Of a stretch of 12,834 nucleotides of DNA, positions 1-7,212 are shown in pieces. The position numbers and the translations under genes were made by a program. How positions within the stretch are numbered: position 1 is the first letter of the stretch; every line of letters begins with the position of its first letter. The notes beneath the pieces are model-generated. The model was not told the origin of the DNA, ran no database searches, and worked only from the letters and a program-made list of their open reading frames with translations. The stretch comes from Actinomycetes bacterium (lineage in GTDB: Bacteria > Actinomycetota > Actinomycetes > Actinomycetales > Cellulomonadaceae), in the NCBI GenBank assembly GCA_023438885.1, contig JAEXPS010000147.1, positions 1 to 12,834 on the forward strand, read 5' to 3'.

Positions 1-3
1 AGT

Positions 4-44
4 GGGGGGAGGGGGCGCGGGGGGGGCGCGGGCGCGGGGGCGGG
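4..44 (+). other. G-tract cluster, potential G-quadruplex
   Basis: Six runs of three or more G (4-9, 11-15, 19-26, 30-32, 36-40, 42-44) are separated by loops of 1 to 3 bases on the plus strand. This meets the usual G-quadruplex pattern (four G-tracts with short loops) with tracts to spare. It lies about 125 bases upstream of the MFS start, on that gene's non-template strand, so it would also be in the mRNA if transcription starts further upstream. Whether it folds or regulates anything is inference. The remaining bases up to the tandem repeat hold nothing else I recognise, and no promoter is clear. Confidence 0.6.
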
Positions 45-121
45 CGAAAAGCGTGCCGGGAGGCAGGTCGCCCGGACGGGGTGAGGCGGTGGCGGACTCG
101 GCCGTCAGAGGCTCGAGGCAC

Positions 122-157
122 CACGCGGGCTCCCACGGGCACGCGGGTTCCCACAGG
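122..157 (+). repeat. 18-bp tandem direct repeat upstream of the MFS gene
   Basis: Two abutting 18-base copies, CACGCGGGCTCCCACGGG (122-139) and CACGCGGGTTCCCACAGG (140-157), match at 16 of 18 positions. The second copy ends in the AGG that begins the Shine-Dalgarno stretch AGGAAGG (155-161) of the MFS gene. Direct repeats at this place can be regulator half-sites or a recent duplication. The sequence alone does not tell which. Confidence 0.7.
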
Positions 158-168
158 AAGGTGCCGAG

Positions 169-1578
169 ATGAGCGAGGTCGGCACGGCGGGGCGCCCGAC
201 GAAGTCGCAGCGGCTGGTGCTGGTTCCCCTGGCGCTGGCGCAGTTCATCTGCAGCTTCGCGGGCTCGAACATGAACGTGATGATCAACGACATCAGCCGG
301 GACCTGGATACCACGGTGCAGGGCGTGCAGGTCGCGATCACCGTGTTCCTGCTGGTCATGGCGGCGCTGATGATCCCGGGCGGCAAGCTGACGGTCCGGT
401 ACGGGCGCAAGCGGGCGTTCCTGGCCGGTCTGGCGCTCTACGGCATCGGTGCGCTGCTCAGTGCCGTCTCGCCCGGCCTGGGCGTCCTCATCCTCGGCAA
501 CTCGATCTTCGAGGGCGTCGGCACCGCGCTGCTGATCCCGCCGGTCTACATCCTGACCACTCTGCTGTTCACCGGGGTGGCCGCGCGGGCGCGGGCGTTC
601 GGCGCCATCAGCGCGGCCGGTGGCATCGGCGCCGCGGCCGGCCCGCTCATCGGCGGGCTCATCACCTCGGCGATCAGCTGGCGGGCGGCGTTCGTGTTCC
701 AGGCCCTGGTGATCGTGCTGATCATCTGGCTGAGCCGCCACATCGACGACCCGCTGCCGCCGGACCCGACCCGGCACTTCGACACCGTCGGCGCGATCCT
801 GTCCGCCGCCGGCCTGGTGCTCATCGTCATGGGAATCCTCGCGGCCGACACCAACGGCTGGCTGATGCTCGGGCTGATCGCCGCCGGCGTCCTGGTCCTC
901 GTGTGGTTCTTCCTGTGGGTGCGCGCCGAGCAGCGCAGGGGCGTGGAGCCGCTGCTGCCGACGGTGCTGTTCCGCAACCGCACGTCCAACCTCGGCCTGG
1001 TGACGCAGAACGTGCAGTGGCTGATGCTGCTGGGGTCGTCGTTCACCGTGGCGGCCTACCTGCAGGTGGTGCGGGGGTACGGCGCGATCGAGACCGGCGT
1101 GATCTTCACCGCCGCAACGGTCGGCCTGCTGCTGTCGTCCCTGGCGGCCGAGCGGTTCGCGCGCCGGCGGGAGCAGCGCACGCTGATCGTCGGGGGCTTC
1201 GTCGTCACCATCGCCGGCATCGTGCTGCTGGTCTGGATGGTCGGGTCGACGTCCAGCACCTGGGCGTTCGTGCCCGGGTTGTTCATCCTCGGCTTCGGCC
1301 TGGGGGCGATGCTCACCCCGTCGGTCAACATCGTGCAGGGCGCCTTCGGCGAGGAGTTCCAGGGCGAGATCTCCGGGCTGTCCCGCAGCGTATCGAACCT
1401 CGGCTCCTCGCTCGGGACGGCGATCGCCGGCACCATCCTGGTCGCCGGCCTGACGCACGGCGCGTACGCGGCGGCGATGCTCGCGCTGGCCGCCTGCGGG
1501 GTGATTGGGCTCGGTGCTGCCCTGCTGCTGCCGCGCGGCCTGCGGCCCTCGTCGGCCGCGGCAGGCCAGGCGGCCTAG
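169..1578 (+). CDS. MFS transporter, 14-TM DHA2 (EmrB/QacA)-like
   Basis: A 469-residue integral membrane protein, probably a proton-driven exporter of small molecules. I count about 14 hydrophobic segments (roughly 16-38, 52-70, 81-101, 105-125, 141-161, 170-188, 206-224, 231-251, 275-299, 307-326, 337-358, 366-386, 405-428, 432-455), as in the DHA2 family. Motif A is GGKLTVRYGRKR at 71-82. Motif C, typical of antiporters, is GGIGAAAGPLIGG at 151-163. The ATG at 169 follows AGGAAGG with good spacing. An odd point is TM1: the usual DHA2 LDxTIVNVALP motif is replaced by AGSNMNVMIND (31-41), with no acidic residue at the normal Asp position. The substrate cannot be read from the sequence. The stop overlaps the stop of the convergent GH15 gene. 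No regulator gene is adjacent within the window. Confidence 0.9.
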   Translation: MSEVGTAGRPTKSQRLVLVPLALAQFICSFAGSNMNVMINDISRDLDTTVQGVQVAITVFLLVMAALMIPGGKLTVRYGRKRAFLAGLALYGIGALLSAVSPGLGVLILGNSIFEGVGTALLIPPVYILTTLLFTGVAARARAFGAISAAGGIGAAAGPLIGGLITSAISWRAAFVFQALVIVLIIWLSRHIDDPLPPDPTRHFDTVGAILSAAGLVLIVMGILAADTNGWLMLGLIAAGVLVLVWFFLWVRAEQRRGVEPLLPTVLFRNRTSNLGLVTQNVQWLMLLGSSFTVAAYLQVVRGYGAIETGVIFTAATVGLLLSSLAAERFARRREQRTLIVGGFVVTIAGIVLLVWMVGSTSSTWAFVPGLFILGFGLGAMLTPSVNIVQGAFGEEFQGEISGLSRSVSNLGSSLGTAIAGTILVAGLTHGAYAAAMLALAACGVIGLGAALLLPRGLRPSSAAAGQAA

Positions 1579-3449
1579 GCGATCGTCGTCTGCCGGGTGG
1601 CCGCAGAGCGCGGGTGGAGGTCCAGCTCACGGTCGAGGGTGACGCCGGCGTCGATGAGCGCCAGGTGGGTGAAGGCCTGCGGGAAGTTGCCGACCTGCTC
1701 GCCCGTGAGCGCGATCTCCTCCGAGTAGAGCCCCAGGTGGTTGGCGTGGGTCAGCATCATGTCGAACGTCACGCGCGCCTGGTCCAGGCGCCCGGCCAGG
1801 GACAGGGCGTTGACGTAGGCGAACGTGCACAGCGAGAACGTCCCCTCCGAGCCGCGCAGCCCGTCCGGTGAGGCCGCGGGGTCGTAGCGGTAGACGAGGC
1901 TGTCGGACACCAGCTCGGCCTGCATCGCGTCCAGCGTGGAGAGCCACATCGGGTCGCGGGGCGTGACGAAGCGGACGGTGGGCATGCGCAGCAGCGAGGC
2001 GTCGAGCACGTCGGTGCCGTAGTGCTGGCGGAACGCCTGGCGCGTGGGGCTCCACCCGCGGGTCATCACCTGCTCGTAGATCGCGTCGCGCTGTGCTCGC
2101 CAGCGGTCCACCGGTGCCGGTCGCCCGTGGCTCGCGGCCAGGCGCAGGCCGCGGTCGAGCGCCACCCAGCACATCAGCCGCCCGTAGGTGAAGTCCTGCC
2201 GGCCGCCGCGGGTCTCCCAGATGCCCTCCTCGGGCTGGTCCCAGTGCTCGGCGACCCAGTCGAGCAGGCCGCGCACGGCGAGCCAGCCGCGGTGGCCGGA
2301 CGTCACGCCGCGCTCTTCGGCCTGGTAGATGCTGTCCAGCGCCTCGCCGTAGATGTCGAGCTGGAGCTGGTCGGCAGCGCCGTTGCCGATCCGCACCGGC
2401 CTCGACCCGCGGTAGCCCTCCCAGTGGTCCAGCACCTCTTCGGCGAGGTCACTGGTCCCGTCGACGCGGTACATGATCTTCAGCGGGCCGTCCTCGCCGC
2501 CCGCCTGCTCCTCCACGCGGTCGCGCAGCCAGGTCCCCAGCGCGGCGGCCTCGTCCCGGAACCCCAGGCCGAGCAGGGAGTAGATGGAGAACGACGCATC
2601 CCGTACCCACGTGTACCGGTAGTCCCAGTTGCGCTCGCCGCCCACCTGCTCGGGCAGACCGGCCGTCGGCGCCGCCACCATCGCGCCCGTCGGCGCGTAG
2701 GTCATCAGCTTGAGCGTGATCGCCGACCGGTTCAGCTGCTCGCGCCACCGGCCGCGGTAGGTCGACTGCGCGAGCCACGACTCCCAGAAGTCGACGGTCT
2801 CGTCGAGCAGCCGCACGGCCGCCGCCACCGGGATCGCACGGATGGGCGCGGGCTCGTCGCCCGCCTCGACGACGACCCCACGCAGCTGACCCGCCGTGAG
2901 GGTCAGCTCGGCGTGGACATCGCCGTCCGCGGTCACCTGCATCTGGGCGAGGCGGTCGTCGTCCGGCTCCCGGACCAGGTTCACCGTCAGCGCCGCGCCC
3001 GGCGCGTCGAAGACGACGCCGTCGGCCGTCCGGTGCGTGGCGTGCCGTGCGCGGCCGTAGTCGAACCGCGGCGCGAGGTCCACGACGAACGTCATGGAAC
3101 CACGCACGCACCGGACGAGCCTGACGATGCGGTGCTCCGAGGAAGCGATGGTGCTCGTGCCGCTCACCGGCATGAAGTCGACGATCTCGCCCACGCCGGC
3201 CTCGGTCAGGAAGCGTGTGACCAGCACCGCTGTGTCCGGGAAGTACAGCTGCTTGGACGTGAAGGAGTCCACCGCCGGCCTGATGCGGAAGTGTCCTCCC
3301 CGGCGCTGGTCCAGCAGCGCGCCGAACACGCTCGGCGAGTCGAAGCGCGGTGCGCAGAACCAGTCGACGGTTCCGTCCGTGGCGACCAGCGCCACGGTCT
3401 GGAGGTCGCCGATCAGGCCGTGGTCGGCGATGAGCGGATAGCCGGGCAT
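1575..3449 (-). CDS. Glycoside hydrolase family 15 protein (trehalase/glucoamylase-like)
   Basis: A 624-residue protein, full length for bacterial GH15 enzymes, which hydrolyse alpha-glucosides (trehalose, starch or maltodextrin ends) with inversion. The N-terminal beta domain (about 1-200) begins with the typical IADHGLIGDLQTVALVATDG. The (alpha/alpha)6 barrel follows, with GERNWDYRYTWVRDAS at 271-286 forming the substrate site. Likely catalytic residues are the general acid E412 in GIWE and the general base E535 in GSEGTF. Both are present, so the enzyme should be active. There is no signal peptide or membrane segment, so it should act in the cytosol, where trehalose is a likely substrate in actinomycetes (mycobacterial GH15 trehalases are known). 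Glucoamylase or dextran glucosidase activity is not excluded. The ATG at 3449 is the only sensible start but has no visible Shine-Dalgarno. It sits 28 bases after the stop of the small membrane protein gene, which suggests co-transcription. Confidence 0.92.
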   Translation of the reverse strand: MPGYPLIADHGLIGDLQTVALVATDGTVDWFCAPRFDSPSVFGALLDQRRGGHFRIRPAVDSFTSKQLYFPDTAVLVTRFLTEAGVGEIVDFMPVSGTSTIASSEHRIVRLVRCVRGSMTFVVDLAPRFDYGRARHATHRTADGVVFDAPGAALTVNLVREPDDDRLAQMQVTADGDVHAELTLTAGQLRGVVVEAGDEPAPIRAIPVAAAVRLLDETVDFWESWLAQSTYRGRWREQLNRSAITLKLMTYAPTGAMVAAPTAGLPEQVGGERNWDYRYTWVRDASFSIYSLLGLGFRDEAAALGTWLRDRVEEQAGGEDGPLKIMYRVDGTSDLAEEVLDHWEGYRGSRPVRIGNGAADQLQLDIYGEALDSIYQAEERGVTSGHRGWLAVRGLLDWVAEHWDQPEEGIWETRGGRQDFTYGRLMCWVALDRGLRLAASHGRPAPVDRWRAQRDAIYEQVMTRGWSPTRQAFRQHYGTDVLDASLLRMPTVRFVTPRDPMWLSTLDAMQAELVSDSLVYRYDPAASPDGLRGSEGTFSLCTFAYVNALSLAGRLDQARVTFDMMLTHANHLGLYSEEIALTGEQVGNFPQAFTHLALIDAGVTLDRELDLHPRSAATRQTTIA

Positions 3450-3477
3450 CGCGGCACGTCGAAGCAGCGACCGCCGG

Positions 3478-3861
3478 TCAGGCGAGCGCCTTGGCCTTCA
3501 GAGCCTCGTACTCGCTCGGGGTGACGGCGCCGGAGTCGAGCAACGCCTTGGCGCTGGCGATCTGGTCCGCCGGGTTGGCACCCGTGCCCGCGACCTCTCG
3601 GATGTAGCGGTCCTGCTGGACGCGCATCTCGGCGATCTCCTTCATCTGGCGCTCGTTCATGCTCCGGCCGCGTGCGATGAGGTAGATCAGCGCGCCGAGC
3701 CACGGCACGAAGATCAGCAACAGGACCCAGCCCGCCTTGGCCCAACCACCGAGCGAGCGGTCGCGGAACAGGTCGAAGAGGCACCGGAACCACACCATGA
3801 TTGCGGCGATCCAGATGAAGAACCAGAAGCTCCACCAGAGGATGTCCCAGAAGTTGTCCAT
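3478..3861 (-). CDS. Small membrane protein with PLDc_N-like and SHOCT-like domains
   Basis: A 127-residue protein. Two hydrophobic segments (about 7-26 and 42-62) flank a short basic loop, RCLFDLFRDRSLGGWAKAGW. This pattern matches the PLDc_N (phospholipase D-nuclease N-terminal) module, ending in PWLGALIYLIARGR. A soluble helical linker follows. The last 30 residues (DQIASAKALLDSGAVTPSEYEALKAKAL) form a SHOCT (short C-terminal) domain. It is not an enzyme: no HKD motif is present. The function is unknown; small PLDc_N/SHOCT proteins are widespread in actinomycetes and SHOCT is thought to mediate oligomerisation. The ATG at 3861 is chosen because the membrane segment begins there and AAAGGGA lies about 10 bases upstream. 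Longer readings of this frame are non-coding. It is the first gene of a probable two-gene minus-strand unit with GH15. Confidence 0.85.
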   Translation of the reverse strand: MDNFWDILWWSFWFFIWIAAIMVWFRCLFDLFRDRSLGGWAKAGWVLLLIFVPWLGALIYLIARGRSMNERQMKEIAEMRVQQDRYIREVAGTGANPADQIASAKALLDSGAVTPSEYEALKAKALA

Positions 3862-4092
3862 CGCTTGCCTATCCCTTTCTTTCCACAGGTGACGGTGTGC
3901 ACCTCCTCGACCTTGGGCCAGGCAGGCAGAACGTGGCCTCATCCGACACGGATGACGGGGCCGTGGCCTGCACCTGGGAGACCACGAGACCACCCCGGGT
4001 GGGTGAGGCCGGGGACACGGGCAGTCCGGTGCCATGGCGCAGTCGAACGTCCGCCCGCCCGCACGTGTGGCGGACCCGAGGGGAGATGGGCC
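3862..4092. promoter_or_regulatory. Divergent intergenic region
   Basis: These 231 bases separate the divergent PLDc_N/SHOCT and DUF2252 genes and must hold promoters for both. I could not assign a convincing -35/-10 pair on either strand. They contain two small palindromes: TCATCCGACACGGATGA (3939-3955, 7-base arms, 3-base centre) and CCACCCCGGGTGG (3990-4002, 6-base arms, 1-base centre). The DUF2252 Shine-Dalgarno (GAGGGGAGA, 4078-4086) is at its right end. Frames that run through here are not coding. Confidence 0.6.
3939..3955. repeat. Perfect 7-bp inverted repeat, candidate operator
   Basis: TCATCCG-ACA-CGGATGA is a perfect dyad with a 3-base centre in the middle of the divergent intergenic region, 78 bases from one start and about 140 from the other. 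The size and position suit a dimeric repressor or activator site, but no second copy was found nearby and no regulator is encoded here, so the operator role is a guess. Confidence 0.4.
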
Positions 4093-5484
4093 ATGACCAG
4101 CGCGCCCGAGCGACCGGTGATCCACGAGGACGTGGCGACGCGGGCGGCCCGCGGAAAGGCCAGGCGGCGGCTGGTCCCGCGCTCGGCCCTGGCGGTCTGG
4201 GAGCCGGCGGCCGCGCGGCCGGACCCTGCGGCGCTGCTGCAGGCCCAGGAGCGGACCAGGGTCCCCGAGCTGGTCCCCCTGCGCCACGAGCGGATGACGG
4301 CCTCGCCGTTCGCGTTCTACCGCGGTGCCGCGGCGATCATGGCCTCCGACCTGGCACAAGGCCCACGGACCGACCTGTGGGTGCAGTGCTGCGGCGACGC
4401 CCACCTGGCCAACTTCGGAGGCTTCGCGTCTCCGGAGCGCTCGCTCGTGTTCGACATCAACGACTTCGACGAGACGAGCCCCGGCCCCTTCGAGTGGGAC
4501 GTGAAACGCCTGGCGACGAGCTTCGAGATCGCCGGGCGCTCGCTCGAGCTGGCCGACGAGGACCGGCGCGACGTGGTGCTCCGGGTCAGCAGGGCCTACC
4601 GCGAGGCCATCGCCAAGTTCGCGGGCATGACGAACCTGGCCGTCTGGTATGCGCACCTCGACCTGGAGACGGTGCTGGCCAGGGCCGAGCGGGCACTGCC
4701 CGAGCGCGCGGCGGTGCTGCGTCGCAGCATGACGAAGGCACGCTCGAAGGACTCGGTCAAGGCGGCCCACAAGCTCACCGCCCTCGTCGACGGACATCTG
4801 CGGTTCGTCAGCAGCCCGCCCGAGCTGGTGGCACTGGCCGACCTGTACCGGGAGGCGGAGCGCGACGAGCTCTTCGAGTGGTTGCGCGACTGCCTGCGCG
4901 GGTACCGGGACAGCCTGCCGGAGCCGCTGCGCGTGCTGCTCGAGCGGTACCGGCTCGTCGACTTCGCCCGCAAGGTGGTGGGTGTCGGCAGCGTCGGCAC
5001 CCGCTGCTGGATCGCCCTGCTGCTCGGCCGTGACAACGACGACCCGCTGATGCTGCAGATCAAGCAGGCCGAGGCCTCCGTGCTCGAGCCCTACGGCGGC
5101 ACCCCGGTGCCGCACCACGGCAAGCGGGTGGTCAACGGGCAGCGGCTGCTGCAGGCCTCGAGCGACATCATGCTCGGCTGGCTGAGCGCCGTCGGGGTCG
5201 ACGGCGTCGGCCGCGACTTCTACGTGCGTCAGCTCTGGGACGGGAAGCTCTCCGCCGACATCGAGTCGATGAGGCCGGAGGGGCTGGCCTTCTACGCGGA
5301 CATGTGCGGCTGGACGCTGGCGCGAGGGCACGCGGTCTCCGGCGACCCGATCACCATCTCCGCGTACCTCGGCAGCCAGGACCGCTTCGAGACGGCCATG
5401 GCCGACTTCGCCGCCGCCTACGCTGACCAGAACCAGCGCGACTTCGACGCGGTGAAGGCCCAGGCCGCGGCGGGTCTGCTCTAG
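4093..5484 (+). CDS. DUF2252 family protein
   Basis: A 463-residue soluble protein of the DUF2252 family (COG4320), whose biochemical role I do not know. Conserved blocks: RMTASPFAFYRGAAAIMASDL (67-87), CGDAHLANFG (100-109), FDINDFDET (120-128), RKVVGVGSVGTRCW (293-306), LMLQIKQAEASVLE (319-332) and GWTLARGHAVSGD (406-418). The first two acidic blocks resemble the catalytic loop and metal-binding Asp of aminoglycoside-phosphotransferase-like kinases. The Gly-rich block and K324 resemble a kinase N-lobe, but they come later in the chain (see findings). All conserved blocks look intact. The ATG at 4093 is preferred because GGGGAGA lies just upstream and the 76 codons an earlier ATG (3865) would add look like non-coding sequence. 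It is first in a probable operon with the hydrolase (29-base gap) and SulP genes. Confidence 0.88.
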   Translation: MTSAPERPVIHEDVATRAARGKARRRLVPRSALAVWEPAAARPDPAALLQAQERTRVPELVPLRHERMTASPFAFYRGAAAIMASDLAQGPRTDLWVQCCGDAHLANFGGFASPERSLVFDINDFDETSPGPFEWDVKRLATSFEIAGRSLELADEDRRDVVLRVSRAYREAIAKFAGMTNLAVWYAHLDLETVLARAERALPERAAVLRRSMTKARSKDSVKAAHKLTALVDGHLRFVSSPPELVALADLYREAERDELFEWLRDCLRGYRDSLPEPLRVLLERYRLVDFARKVVGVGSVGTRCWIALLLGRDNDDPLMLQIKQAEASVLEPYGGTPVPHHGKRVVNGQRLLQASSDIMLGWLSAVGVDGVGRDFYVRQLWDGKLSADIESMRPEGLAFYADMCGWTLARGHAVSGDPITISAYLGSQDRFETAMADFAAAYADQNQRDFDAVKAQAAAGLL

Positions 5485-5513
5485 CCGCACCGCCGTCCCC
5501 GAGAGAGGTCGCC

Positions 5514-7211
5514 ATGGCCAGTCAGGTCGCCGTCGACGAGCCGGCCGACGAGATCCACGCGCCCGTGCCCCCGCAGCGGGGACGCGTGCGCCGGCATCTG
5601 TACGTCACGCTGCCGGGCTGCTGGGGCGCGGTGATCTTCGCCGCGGTCTCGTTCACGCCCTCGCTGCTGCCGCGCACCGCCGTGATCCAAGGGATCGTCT
5701 GCGGCATCAACGCGGCGATCGGCTACGGGCTTGGCGTCCTGGCGGCATGGATCTGGCGGGCGTTCGCCGACCGGGGGCCGCGCACCCCGGGTTCCCATGC
5801 GTGGCTCGGGTTCCGGATCGGCGGCAGCCTGCTGCTCGTCGGAGCGTTCGCCCTCGGTCAGTACTGGCAGGCCCAGATCCGGGACCTCACAGGTGTGACC
5901 GGCGAGAACGTCGCGCTCCTCGTCCTGACGCCGGCCGTCGCGCTGGTCCTGTTCGTCCTCTTCCTCGCGATCGGGCGGGGGGTGCGGGGCGTCTACCGCT
6001 GGCTCTCCGGCGCGCTCTCGCGGTTCGTCGGGCCCAAGGCCGCGCGGGCGACCGGGTGGGCCGTCGCCTTCGCCATGGTGTGGCTGCTCGTCACCGGGGT
6101 GCTGCTCGACGGGGTGGTCACCGTGGTCGACGCCGCGTTCTCGATGCGGAACGGCGAGACCAAGCCGGGCAGCGTCCAGCCCACCAGCGAGCTGCGTTCC
6201 GGCGGCCCCGGCTCGCTGGTCGCCTGGGACTCCCTGGGCCGGCAGGGCCGTGCGTTCGCCGGGATGGGGCCGACCGCTGCCGACATCGAGTCGGTGCTGC
6301 ACCGCAGCGCCCAGGAACCGGTGCGGGCGTACGCCGGCCTGGAGTCCGCCGACGACGCCGAGGCCCGCGCCGCCCTGGCGGTCGCCGACCTCGAGCGGGC
6401 GGGCGGGTTCGAGAGGGAGAACCTCCTGGTGGCCACGACCACGGGCAGCGGCTGGGTCGACCCGGCGATGGTCGACACGTTCGAGTACCTCAGCGGCGGC
6501 GACTGCGCCAGCGTGGCGATGCAGTACTCGTACCTGCCGTCCTGGCTCTCGTACCTGGTCGACCAGGAGAAGGCGCGCGAGGCAGGGCGGGCCCTGTTCG
6601 ACGCGGTGTACGAGAGGTGGTCGCGCCTGCCGGACGGCCAGCGGCCGAACCTGTACGTCTCGGGCGAGAGCCTGGGCTCCTTCGGCGGGGAGGCCGCCTT
6701 CAGTGGCGAGGCCGACCTGCGCAACCGCACCGCCGGGACGCTGTTCGCCGGGCCACCGAGCTTCAACACGCTGTTCCGCGAGTTCAGCGACAACCGCGAC
6801 CCGGGCAGCCCGCAGGTCGAGCCGGTCTACAAGGGGGGCCGCACGGTCCGGTTCGCGCAGGATGCGAGCGCGGGCTTCCCGCCCGACGACCGGCCGTGGG
6901 ACGGGACGCGAGTGGCGTACATGATGCACGCGTCCGACCCGATCGTCTGGTGGAGCCCGCGGCTGATGCTGAACGAGCCGGACTGGATCAGCGAGCCGGC
7001 CGGCACCGACGTCCTCGAGGGCATGGTGTGGTTGCCGTTCGTCACGTTCTGGCAGGTCACGGCGGACCTTCCGTTCTCGACGCAGGTGCCGCCGGGGCAC
7101 GGGCACACGTACACCGGCGAGTACGTCGACGGGTGGAACGCCATCATGCGCCCGGATCTGGGTCCGGACGAGCTCGAGGCCGTCCGGGCGGTCGTCTCCC
7201 TCGTCGAGTGA
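5514..7211 (+). CDS. Membrane alpha/beta-hydrolase, Abhydrolase_9 type
   Basis: A 565-residue protein with an N-terminal membrane part and a C-terminal alpha/beta-hydrolase domain, the Abhydrolase_9_N plus Abhydrolase_9 architecture common in actinomycetes (Mycobacterium has similar conserved hypotheticals). Hydrophobic segments lie near 33-53, 57-82, 99-118, 131-153 and 180-206. The nucleophile elbow is GESLGS (384-389), with S386 as nucleophile. The best acid candidate is D475 in HASDPIVWW, and the best His candidate is H529 or H531 in GHGHTYTGEY. The catalytic domain lies C-terminal to the last TM; its side of the membrane is not certain. The substrate is unknown; an ester or lipid substrate is a guess. 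The ATG at 5514 follows GAGAGAGG (5501-5508). The stop is one base before the SulP start, so the two are almost certainly co-translated. Confidence 0.88.
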   Translation: MASQVAVDEPADEIHAPVPPQRGRVRRHLYVTLPGCWGAVIFAAVSFTPSLLPRTAVIQGIVCGINAAIGYGLGVLAAWIWRAFADRGPRTPGSHAWLGFRIGGSLLLVGAFALGQYWQAQIRDLTGVTGENVALLVLTPAVALVLFVLFLAIGRGVRGVYRWLSGALSRFVGPKAARATGWAVAFAMVWLLVTGVLLDGVVTVVDAAFSMRNGETKPGSVQPTSELRSGGPGSLVAWDSLGRQGRAFAGMGPTAADIESVLHRSAQEPVRAYAGLESADDAEARAALAVADLERAGGFERENLLVATTTGSGWVDPAMVDTFEYLSGGDCASVAMQYSYLPSWLSYLVDQEKAREAGRALFDAVYERWSRLPDGQRPNLYVSGESLGSFGGEAAFSGEADLRNRTAGTLFAGPPSFNTLFREFSDNRDPGSPQVEPVYKGGRTVRFAQDASAGFPPDDRPWDGTRVAYMMHASDPIVWWSPRLMLNEPDWISEPAGTDVLEGMVWLPFVTFWQVTADLPFSTQVPPGHGHTYTGEYVDGWNAIMRPDLGPDELEAVRAVVSLVE

Positions 7212-7212
7212 C

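Noticed and set aside
81..1871. 596-codon plus-strand frame overlapping the MFS gene
   Set aside because: R/G/P/A-rich shadow in another frame. The MFS frame has clear membrane segments and motifs A and C.
3865..4092. 76-codon N-terminal extension of DUF2252
   Set aside because: Its composition looks non-coding and the family begins near the ATG at 4093, which has a strong GGGGAGA upstream.
3862..5490. Upstream extension of the PLDc_N/SHOCT gene to a 670-residue protein
   Set aside because: The extension is the antisense shadow of DUF2252. The membrane protein has its own ATG at 3861 with a plausible ribosome binding site.
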